Below are positions 6,582-11,823 of a DNA stretch of 11,823 nt, one piece after another. The translations under genes and the position numbers were made by a program. The notes under the pieces are model-generated. The model was not told the origin of the DNA, searched no databases, and saw only the letters and a program-made list of their open reading frames with translations. The stretch spans positions 1 to 11,823 of the forward strand of contig CAAGHB010000100.1 in NCBI GenBank assembly GCA_900769535.1, given 5' to 3'. The stretch's first letter is position 1, and the number at the start of each line of letters is the position of its first letter. This DNA comes from Clostridia bacterium (lineage in GTDB: Bacteria; Bacillota; Clostridia; Oscillospirales; Acutalibacteraceae).

Positions 6582-7487
6582 ATGACGACAGAGATAAAGC
6601 TGGATTTTAAACCCATTAACACCTCCGATGTTGCCACGCTCAAAAGCTATTTCGACGGTCAAAAATACCGCACCTGCGGCTTTACCGTCGGCAGCGCAAT
6701 TATGTGGCAAAAGCTATATAATTTGCAGCTTTGCGAAAGCGAAAACACACTCACCCTTTCGGCCGATTACGAGGGAGAGGGCCACTGTTTTTCGGTGCCG
6801 ATAGGAAACGGCGATTTGGCAGCGGTGGCAAGAGTAATTTATGCCGAATGCAAGGAAAAGGGCGAAAGGTGCATTTTCAGCGACGTGCCGGAGGAGGCAG
6901 TCGGCTTTTTACGCTCGGTTTTCGGCGAAGAAAGGGTTATAGCCGAGCATTTCGAGGACTGGGACGATTACGTTTACGAGGCGATAGACCTCATCGAATT
7001 TGCGGGTAAAAAATTCAGCGCCCAGCGCAATAACGTAAACAAATTCAGCCGTTGCTGTCCAAATGCAACCTTTGTGCCGATTACAAGAGAAAATTTCGAT
7101 ATTGCCGCTGATTTTCTTAAAAATTACGTTGCCGAAAACTGCGACAAAACGCCATCGGGGCAGAACGAATGCTGCGCCGATTTGGAGCTGATTGACAAAT
7201 ATTTTGACCTCGATTTGAGGGGCGGAATCATGCTCGACGGCGACAGGGTGATTGCCATTTCGATAGGCGAAAAAATCGGCGACACGCTGTTTGTCCACGT
7301 CGAAAAAGCGCTAACCGAATATCAGGGCATTTATCAGGCAGTTGTGCAAAATTTTGCAAAAATGTATGCGACCGACGTGAAATACATCAATCGCGAGGAG
7401 GACGACGGCGTAGAGGGATTGCGCAAATCAAAGCTCTCCTACCGCCCCGTTTTCATGCTTAAAAAACATTCCGTAGAAATTATGTGA
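6582..7487 (+). CDS. DUF2156 (LPG synthase C-terminal/GNAT-like) protein
   Basis: This is a 301-residue soluble protein of the DUF2156 family. The fold is a tandem GNAT-like domain related to the catalytic half of MprF-type phosphatidylglycerol lysyltransferases. Recognisable blocks are DYVYEAIDLIEFAGKKF followed by SAQRNNVNKF (129-155), HVEKAL (239-244) and INREEDDGVEGLRKSKLSYR (269-288) followed by PV, the last being the most conserved stretch of the family. There is no transmembrane segment and no MprF flippase domain, so it is not a full MprF. Members like this are common in Clostridia, usually annotated as phosphatidylglycerol lysyltransferase domain proteins; the real acceptor is unknown and an aminoacyl-tRNA-dependent transfer is only inferred. 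It is transcribed alone from a consensus promoter, divergent from thyX, and probably ends at an AT-rich hairpin. Confidence 0.88.
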   Translation: MTTEIKLDFKPINTSDVATLKSYFDGQKYRTCGFTVGSAIMWQKLYNLQLCESENTLTLSADYEGEGHCFSVPIGNGDLAAVARVIYAECKEKGERCIFSDVPEEAVGFLRSVFGEERVIAEHFEDWDDYVYEAIDLIEFAGKKFSAQRNNVNKFSRCCPNATFVPITRENFDIAADFLKNYVAENCDKTPSGQNECCADLELIDKYFDLDLRGGIMLDGDRVIAISIGEKIGDTLFVHVEKALTEYQGIYQAVVQNFAKMYATDVKYINREEDDGVEGLRKSKLSYRPVFMLKKHSVEIM

Positions 7488-7497
7488 CATAATAACA

Positions 7498-7532
7498 GAA
7501 AATATTGTATATAATACCATATTTCTTTTTTT
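7498..7532 (+). terminator. Probable AT-rich intrinsic terminator of the DUF2156 gene
   Basis: AAATAT (7500-7505) pairs with ATATTT (7519-7524), and inside it GTAT (7507-7510) pairs with ATAC (7514-7517) around a 3-base loop, with one T-C mismatch between the two stems. A run of seven T's follows (7526-7532). The stem is AT-rich and therefore weak, but position and T-run fit termination 10 bases after the stop codon. Confidence 0.45.
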
Positions 7533-7541
7533 ATTATTGTG

Positions 7542-7550
7542 TGTTATACT
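7542..7550 (+). promoter_or_regulatory. Possible extended -10 promoter for the PRPP synthase gene
   Basis: TGT-TATACT is an extended -10 element (TG at 7542-7543, -10 box 7545-7550) located about 60 bases before the ATG. The matching -35 region (TTTCTT at 7522-7527) is poor. A perfect 5-bp inverted repeat, TGCAG/CTGCA (7566-7570 and 7576-7580), would lie near the 5' end of the transcript. The SD is AAGGGGA (7593-7599). Confidence 0.4.
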
Positions 7551-7608
7551 GTGTTTGTAAAATAATGCAGGCGTTCTGCAAAACAATAAATAAAGGGGAC
7601 GAGAAAAA

Positions 7609-8709
7609 ATGGCTGACGAGATTTTTGGTAAGCTTGGTATAATCAGTATGCCCGGCTGTGACACTCTTTCAGGAAAGGTTGACACATATCTGACAGAATG
7701 GAGAGAGGCAGAGGAGGATACTTTTGTTATCCCGTCGGTTTGTCCGCGTTTTGGCTCGGGCGAAGCAAAAGCCCTCATCAAGCACACCGTTAGAGGTTAC
7801 GACCTTTTCATCATCTGTGACTGCTTCAATTACGGCGTTACATACCGCATGTACGGAATGGACGTTCCGATGAGTCCCGACGATCACTTCCAGGATATTA
7901 AGAGAATTATTGCCGCTATGGGCGGTAAGGCAAGACGTATTACCGTTATTATGCCCATGCTTTACGAAGGACGTCAGCATAGACGAGTTGCCCGCGAATC
8001 GCTCGACTGCGCTCTCGCATTACAGGAGCTCACCGCTATGGGCGTTACCAATATCATCACCTTCGACGCTCACGATGCCCGCGTTCAAAACGCTATTCCG
8101 CTCGAAGGATTCGAAAACGTTCATCCCACATACCAGATGATAAAGGCACTTATCAAAAACGTTCCCGATATCAAGCTCGACCGTGACAACGTTATGATCG
8201 TTTCTCCCGACGAGGGCGGAATGAGCCGCTGTATCTATTACTCATCGGTACTCGGTCTCCCCCTCGGTATGTTCTATAAGAGAAGAAATTACTCGGTTAT
8301 CGTAAACGGACGTAACCCGATCGAAGCTCACGAATTTCTCGGTCAAGACGTTGAAGGCAAGGACATCATCATCGTTGACGATATGATTTCTTCGGGCGAC
8401 TCGGTTATCGATATCGCCGAAAAATTAAAGGCAAAGAAGGCAAGACGTATCTTCGTATTCGTTACATTCGGTCTCTTTGTCGAGGGCTTTGACAACTTTG
8501 ACAAGGCATACGAAAGCGGCTATATCGACAAGGTTTTCTCAACCAACCTCGTTTATGCAAAGCCCGAATTGCTTGAAAAGCCCTGGTACGTTCAGGTTGA
8601 CATGTCAAAGTACATCGCGCTCATCATCGACACCATCAACCACGACCATTCAATCAGCGACCTTCTCAGCCCGATTAACAAGATTAAGAAGCTCCTTAAT
8701 CTCGACTAA
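7609..8709 (+). CDS. prs: Ribose-phosphate pyrophosphokinase (PRPP synthase), long divergent form
   Basis: PRPP synthase transfers pyrophosphate from ATP to ribose-5-phosphate, feeding purine, pyrimidine, His, Trp and NAD synthesis. The product is 366 residues against about 315 for E. coli Prs. Landmarks in order are RFGSGEAK (47-54, in place of F-x-D-G-E), YEGRQHRR (119-126, in place of the ARQDRK region), TFDAHDARVQ (151-160, with His155 likely the catalytic His), SPDEGGMSR (199-207), KRR (224-226) and the PRPP loop VDDMISSGDS (256-265), where E. coli has VDDMIDTGGT. The whole is clearly a two-domain PRT fold. The replaced loop and ATP-site residues suggest a distinct clostridial subclass; a related phosphoribosyltransferase-like activity cannot be ruled out. 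SD is AAGGGGA with 9 bases to the ATG. The gene is flanked by a probable promoter and a strong terminator, so it is likely monocistronic. It appears richer in GTT, ATC and CGT codons than its neighbours, consistent with high expression. Confidence 0.88.
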   Translation: MADEIFGKLGIISMPGCDTLSGKVDTYLTEWREAEEDTFVIPSVCPRFGSGEAKALIKHTVRGYDLFIICDCFNYGVTYRMYGMDVPMSPDDHFQDIKRIIAAMGGKARRITVIMPMLYEGRQHRRVARESLDCALALQELTAMGVTNIITFDAHDARVQNAIPLEGFENVHPTYQMIKALIKNVPDIKLDRDNVMIVSPDEGGMSRCIYYSSVLGLPLGMFYKRRNYSVIVNGRNPIEAHEFLGQDVEGKDIIIVDDMISSGDSVIDIAEKLKAKKARRIFVFVTFGLFVEGFDNFDKAYESGYIDKVFSTNLVYAKPELLEKPWYVQVDMSKYIALIIDTINHDHSISDLLSPINKIKKLLNLD

Positions 8710-8723
8710 AATTGCATAAATTT

Positions 8724-8757
8724 ATCCGCCTGATTCACATATCGGGCGGATTTTTTT
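8724..8757 (+). terminator. Strong intrinsic terminator after prs
   Basis: An 11-bp stem pairs ATCCGCCTGAT (8724-8734) with ATCGGGCGGAT (8741-8751), with one T-G wobble and a 6-base loop. It is followed by an uninterrupted T-run to 8757. The prs stop is 15 bases upstream of the stem. There is no equivalent T-run on the other strand, so it acts rightward only. Confidence 0.9.
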
Positions 8758-8765
8758 GTTTATAA

Positions 8766-8794
8766 TTGTAATTTTGGCAAGGGTGTAGTATAAT
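8766..8794 (+). promoter_or_regulatory. Promoter for the nucleotidyltransferase-uvrC unit
   Basis: TTGTAA (8766-8771) and a perfect TATAAT (8789-8794) have a 17-base spacing. The promoter lies directly after the prs terminator. The SD AAAAGGAG (8816-8823) follows, 10 bases before the ATG. Confidence 0.6.
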
Positions 8795-8833
8795 TTGATA
8801 AAAGTTTAGTAACTTAAAAGGAGTATTTTTAAT

Positions 8834-9691
8834 ATGAACAAGGTAACACTCGTAGTAATGGCGGCAGGAATGGGAAGCCGTTTCGGCGGCTGTAAGCAAA
8901 TTAGCCCCGTCGGACCGAATGGCGAAATACTGCTCGATTTTTCGGTATATGACGCTATCGCCGCCGGATTTACAAAGGTTGTTTTCATCATCAGAGAAGA
9001 AAACGAGGCCGATTTCCGCGCAGTTATCGGTGACCGCCTTTCGAAAAAGATTGAGGTTGAATACGTTTATCAGGACACCTCGATTTTACCCGAAGGACGA
9101 AAGAAGCCCTTTGGCACCGGTCACGCCGTTTTGTGCTGTATGGGTAGGGTAAACGAGCCCTTTGCCGTTATCAACGCCGACGACTATTACGGAAAAAGCG
9201 CGTTTAAGCAGATTTACAACCATCTCAAAGACGCAAAAGGCACCGATTTCGCGATGGTTGCCTTTGACCTCAAAAACACACTCACCGACAACGGCACAGT
9301 TTCGCGAGGAATATGTGAGCTTGACGGCGATATGCTCAAAAGCGTAACCGAAATCACAAAAATCAAGGACATGAAATACACCGACGACGGCGAAAGCTGG
9401 ACCGAGCTCCCCGAGGATACACTCGCGTCAATGAATTTCTGGGGATTTACAACCGAGCTTTTCCCCGCGTTAAAGGCGGATTTTGATAACTTCCTTAATA
9501 CCGCAGACCTTCAAAAAGACGAGTTTTATCTCCCCTTTGCCGCCGACAAGATGCTGAAAGAAGGCACCGCCACAGTTAAGGTGCTTCAAAGCCACGACAA
9601 ATGGTACGGCATGACCTATCGCGAGGACTCCGACTCGGTAAAGGCCGCCCTTGCAAAGAAAATTGAGGACGGCGAATACGAGGGAATTTAA
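8834..9691 (+). CDS. NTP transferase family protein (sugar-nucleotidyltransferase-like)
   Basis: This is a 285-residue protein of the nucleotidyltransferase (NDP-sugar pyrophosphorylase) superfamily, which joins an NTP to a sugar or alcohol phosphate with release of pyrophosphate. The N-terminal nucleotide-binding signature AAGMGSRFGGCKQ (10-22) is clear, KPFGTGHAVL (91-100) resembles the base- and sugar-binding G-T segment, and INADDYYG (113-120) supplies the metal-binding Asp pair. The length fits a catalytic domain without the left-handed beta-helix of GlmU or GlgC types. The C-terminal KWYGMTYREDSDSVKAAL stretch is one I recall from clostridial homologues. The substrate is not evident: no sugar-pathway or kinase gene lies beside it. 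It has its own promoter and an AAAAGGAG SD, and uvrC follows after 43 bases with no promoter or terminator between, so they are probably co-transcribed. Confidence 0.85.
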   Translation: MNKVTLVVMAAGMGSRFGGCKQISPVGPNGEILLDFSVYDAIAAGFTKVVFIIREENEADFRAVIGDRLSKKIEVEYVYQDTSILPEGRKKPFGTGHAVLCCMGRVNEPFAVINADDYYGKSAFKQIYNHLKDAKGTDFAMVAFDLKNTLTDNGTVSRGICELDGDMLKSVTEITKIKDMKYTDDGESWTELPEDTLASMNFWGFTTELFPALKADFDNFLNTADLQKDEFYLPFAADKMLKEGTATVKVLQSHDKWYGMTYREDSDSVKAALAKKIEDGEYEGI

Positions 9692-9734
9692 TCGACGAAA
9701 TTTTAACTTTTTTCATAAAGGCAGGTGACGAAAA

Positions 9735-11567
9735 ATGGCTGATGAACGGCTGAGCCGACTGCTTGCGAAAGCAAGACGGTTGCCCCTTACCCCCGGCGTG
9801 TATATTATGAAAAACGCGGCAGGAAAAATCATTTATATCGGTAAGGCAAAAAAGCTTCAAAACCGCGTCAGTCAGTATTTCGGCACCCAAAACCGTCACG
9901 CCGAAAAGGTGCGCCAGATGGTCGAAAAGGTGGAGGACTTTGACTATATCCTCTGCGACAACGAATTTGAGGCGCTTGTACTCGAATGCTCTCTGATAAA
10001 GCAGAATATGCCAAAGTATAACATACTTTTAAAGGATGCAAAGGGCTTTCACTATATTCGCGTGACACCTCCGCCCTACGCCACCATCAAGGCGGCGAAA
10101 ATGATAAAAAATGACGGCGCCGAATATCTCGGCCCGTATTACTCCTCCTTCGTTGTAAAAAAATCGGTTGACGCCGCGCTGAAAACCTTTAAACTTCCCC
10201 AATGCAACAAAACGGCGGCTGATTTTATGAAAAAAAGGGGTGGCCGACCTTGTCTTAACTATCACATCGGTCAATGCTCCGCCCCCTGCTGTAACAAAAT
10301 CAGCAGGGCAGATTATGACGAGTCGGCAGCCGCGGCAGTCGACTTTCTCAAAAAAGGCAGTACCGATACGGTAAAACTGCTTACAACCCAGATGAATGAA
10401 GCCGCCGACCGACTCGAATTCGAAAGGGCGGCTCGACTGCGCGACCAAATAAATGCCCTCAAAGGAATGGGCGAAAAGCAGAAGGTGGTCGAGTCGGCGG
10501 TTGCCGAGCAGGACATCATCGCCCTCGCCAATTTTGATGAAAAATGCTGCGTGGAGCTGTTTCGCTTTCGCGGAGGACTACTTACCGACCGCGAAAACTT
10601 TTTCTTTGACGGGTACGATGACAATAGCCAAATGCGCTACGAATTTATCCTCGGATTTTATTCCGGTGGCGCAGAAATTCCTCGACGACTCACCCTTGAC
10701 GGTGAGGTAGCCGACCGCGAGCTTATCGAACGCTTTTTAACCGAAAAGCTCGGCAAAAAGGTTAGAATCACCGTACCGAAAAAAGGCGAACAGCTACATC
10801 TCGTCAATATGTGCAGAGAAAATGCCGAGGAGCACCTTGCCGACAAGCTCGGCAAACGTACCCACAGCACAGCCGCGCTCGACGAGCTTAAAAAGCTGCT
10901 TGGACTGAAAAAAATCCCGCGAATTATTGAATCATACGACATTTCGCATACCGCAGGTGACGATATCGTTGCCGGAATGGTGGTATTCAAGGACGGTGTC
11001 CCTTTCAAAAGCGGATACAGAAAATTCGCGATTAAAACACTTTTAAACCAGGATGACTGCGCCGCGATGGCCGAGATTGTCGAGCGCCGAATACTTGAAT
11101 ACAAAAAGGGCGAGGACAGCTATTTTAAGACGCTGCCCGACCTTATTTTACTCGACGGCGGTCGAGGTCAGGTTGACGCGGTAGATGCCGTTTTATCAAA
11201 GCACGAATTTGACGTGGCGCTGTTCGGACTTGTAAAAGACGACAAGCACAGAACACGCGCAGTAGTTTCGGCAAACGGCGAAATAGCACTCAAATCAACC
11301 AAAGCCGCCTACACCCTTGCAGCAACAATTCAGGAGGAGGTTCACCGCTTTGCCATCGGCTATCATCGCAAAAAACGCTCGGCAAAGGTCGGCTCCTCTC
11401 TGACAAAAATCGACGGAATCGGCGAAACGAGAGCAAAAGCACTGCTCCGTCACTTTGGCACGATTGAAAGCATAAGCCACGCCGAAATTGACGATATTTT
11501 GCGAGTAAACGGAATGGACAGAAGGTCGGCAATGTCGGTATACGAGCATTTTCGCAAAAATAATTGA
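9735..11567 (+). CDS. uvrC: Excinuclease ABC subunit UvrC
   Basis: UvrC is the nuclease of nucleotide excision repair; it joins the UvrB-DNA complex and cuts on both sides of the lesion. The 610-residue product is full length. In order it shows the GIY-YIG domain for the 3' cut (GVY at 21-23, YIG at 34-36, Arg44, NEFEALVLE at 76-84), a Cys cluster of the Fe-S type (Cys157, Cys173, Cys181, Cys185; C-x7-C-x3-C at the end), the UVR motif that binds UvrB (about 215-242), the RNase H-like domain for the 5' cut (YDISH with Asp402, LLDGGRGQ with Asp474, EEVHRFAI with His537) and C-terminal helix-hairpin-helix repeats (KIDGIGETRAKALL, 558-571). All expected catalytic residues are present. The start has AGGTGA 6 bases upstream (9723-9728). 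uvrA and uvrB are not in the window. The stop codon overlaps the -35 box of the next promoter. Confidence 0.97.
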   Translation: MADERLSRLLAKARRLPLTPGVYIMKNAAGKIIYIGKAKKLQNRVSQYFGTQNRHAEKVRQMVEKVEDFDYILCDNEFEALVLECSLIKQNMPKYNILLKDAKGFHYIRVTPPPYATIKAAKMIKNDGAEYLGPYYSSFVVKKSVDAALKTFKLPQCNKTAADFMKKRGGRPCLNYHIGQCSAPCCNKISRADYDESAAAAVDFLKKGSTDTVKLLTTQMNEAADRLEFERAARLRDQINALKGMGEKQKVVESAVAEQDIIALANFDEKCCVELFRFRGGLLTDRENFFFDGYDDNSQMRYEFILGFYSGGAEIPRRLTLDGEVADRELIERFLTEKLGKKVRITVPKKGEQLHLVNMCRENAEEHLADKLGKRTHSTAALDELKKLLGLKKIPRIIESYDISHTAGDDIVAGMVVFKDGVPFKSGYRKFAIKTLLNQDDCAAMAEIVERRILEYKKGEDSYFKTLPDLILLDGGRGQVDAVDAVLSKHEFDVALFGLVKDDKHRTRAVVSANGEIALKSTKAAYTLAATIQEEVHRFAIGYHRKKRSAKVGSSLTKIDGIGETRAKALLRHFGTIESISHAEIDDILRVNGMDRRSAMSVYEHFRKNN

Positions 11568-11592
11568 CAAAACGGTTTATTTAATGTATTAT
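11564..11592 (+). promoter_or_regulatory. Promoter of the 36-residue ORF, overlapping the uvrC stop
   Basis: A perfect TTGACA (11564-11569) shares bases with the uvrC TGA codon (11565-11567), and TATTAT (11587-11592) follows at a 17-base spacing. A TATAAT at 11590-11595 also exists, but its spacing would be 20. The leader to the ATG would be about 35 bases. Confidence 0.65.
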
Positions 11593-11631
11593 AATTTTGT
11601 TAAAAAATATATTGAAAGGTTTCTGTTTTAT

Positions 11632-11742
11632 ATGAAAAAATATACTGCACCGGAAATGAATTTCGTTGAATACGAAACCGAAGACGTCATGACCAGCAGC
11701 TCATTTGCTCCGGGAATTGAGGACTCTACCGACAACCTCTAA
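11632..11742 (+). CDS. Small 36-residue peptide, unknown function (possible peptide precursor)
   Basis: The ORF begins MKKYTAPEM, has an acidic middle (VEYETEDVM), then TSSS and a short acidic tail ending in DSTDNL. It has no Cys, no hydrophobic signal peptide or membrane segment, and a net negative charge. It is too short for routine gene callers, but the transcription signals around it are complete: a promoter with perfect -35, a GAAAGG site (11614-11619) 12 bases before the ATG, and a strong terminator 17 bases after the stop. From memory, gut Clostridia carry many short ORFs of the form KKY-x-x-P ... ETED(V/I)-x-T-(S/T)-S with variable tails; I cannot name a described family. The Y-x-x-P near the N-terminus recalls leader peptides bound by RiPP recognition elements, but no modification, protease or export gene is visible. 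A stand-alone regulatory or signalling peptide is equally possible. Confidence 0.65.
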   Translation: MKKYTAPEMNFVEYETEDVMTSSSFAPGIEDSTDNL

Positions 11743-11759
11743 TTTATCTAAAAAAAAAC

Positions 11760-11792
11760 ATCCACCCGATTTTTTGGGGTGGATATTTTTTT
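11760..11792 (+). terminator. Intrinsic terminator of the 36-residue ORF, possibly bidirectional
   Basis: A perfect 8-bp stem pairs ATCCACCC (11760-11767) with GGGTGGAT (11777-11784) around a 9-base loop. Seven T's follow (11786-11792). On the other strand an A-run at 11750-11758 would give a T-run after the same stem, so the hairpin could also end a leftward transcript coming from beyond the window. Confidence 0.88.
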
Positions 11793-11823
11793 AATTTCTT
11801 TTTTTATTTTTCCCTATTTCGAC

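Noticed and set aside
7484..7515. A TATAAT at 7510-7515 with GTGACA at 7484-7489 as the prs promoter.
   Set aside because: The spacing is 20 bases and the -10 lies inside the AT-rich hairpin that probably ends the preceding gene; the extended -10 at 7542-7550 is a better candidate.
11632..11742. Calling the 36-residue peptide a lasso-peptide precursor because of its Y-x-x-P start.
   Set aside because: The typical lasso leader has Y-x-x-P-x-L ... G ... T before a core that usually starts with Gly. The later part does not fit, and no cyclase, protease or RRE gene is in the window.
1..11823. Mobile element, prophage, CRISPR array or tRNA in the window.
   Set aside because: I saw no transposase or integrase, no regularly spaced direct repeats and no tRNA-like cloverleaf; nearly all DNA is covered by conserved genes.

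Overview
The window looks like chromosomal DNA of a low- to mid-GC Firmicute, most likely class Clostridia (gut Oscillospiraceae or similar). The reasons are strong SD sites, TTGACA/TATAAT promoters, a ThyX with the C-terminal Cys-rich tail usual in Firmicutes, a clostridial-type long PRPP synthase and a clostridial-type thymidylate kinase. I see no phage, IS element, tRNA, rRNA or CRISPR array. Almost all genes are housekeeping or conserved accessory genes. No intergenic stretch exceeds about 200 bases.

Region 1 (1-497, + strand) is the 3' end of a diacylglycerol/lipid kinase gene that begins outside the window. It meets a convergent operon at a bidirectional hairpin terminator (519-557).

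Region 2 (566-6390, - strand) is one tightly packed operon read right to left: thyX, tmk, a DJ-1/PfpI gene, a 5-formyl-THF cyclo-ligase gene, mltG and a peptidase-U32 gene. Most junctions overlap or abut (4-nt ATGA overlap, 33-nt gap, 13-nt overlap, 1-nt gap, 0-nt gap). A promoter with an extended -10 lies upstream of thyX. The first genes form a thymidylate/one-carbon module: FthC returns 5-formyl-THF to the active folate pool, ThyX makes dTMP from dUMP and methylene-THF, and Tmk phosphorylates dTMP. The last two genes concern peptidoglycan strand release (MltG) and probably tRNA/rRNA hydroxylation (U32).

Region 3 (6391-6581) is a divergent promoter region. The rightward promoter is a perfect consensus (TTGACA, 17 nt, TATAAT).

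Region 4 (6582-11567, + strand) holds a DUF2156 gene, a divergent PRPP synthase gene with its own promoter and strong terminator, and then a sugar-nucleotidyltransferase-like gene followed by uvrC, probably co-transcribed.

Region 5 (11564-11792) is the least ordinary part: a 36-residue ORF with its own promoter (its -35 box overlaps the uvrC stop codon), an SD-like site and a strong hairpin terminator. It has the layout of a stand-alone small-peptide gene. It is the best candidate here for something undescribed, though no maturation or export partner is visible before the window ends.
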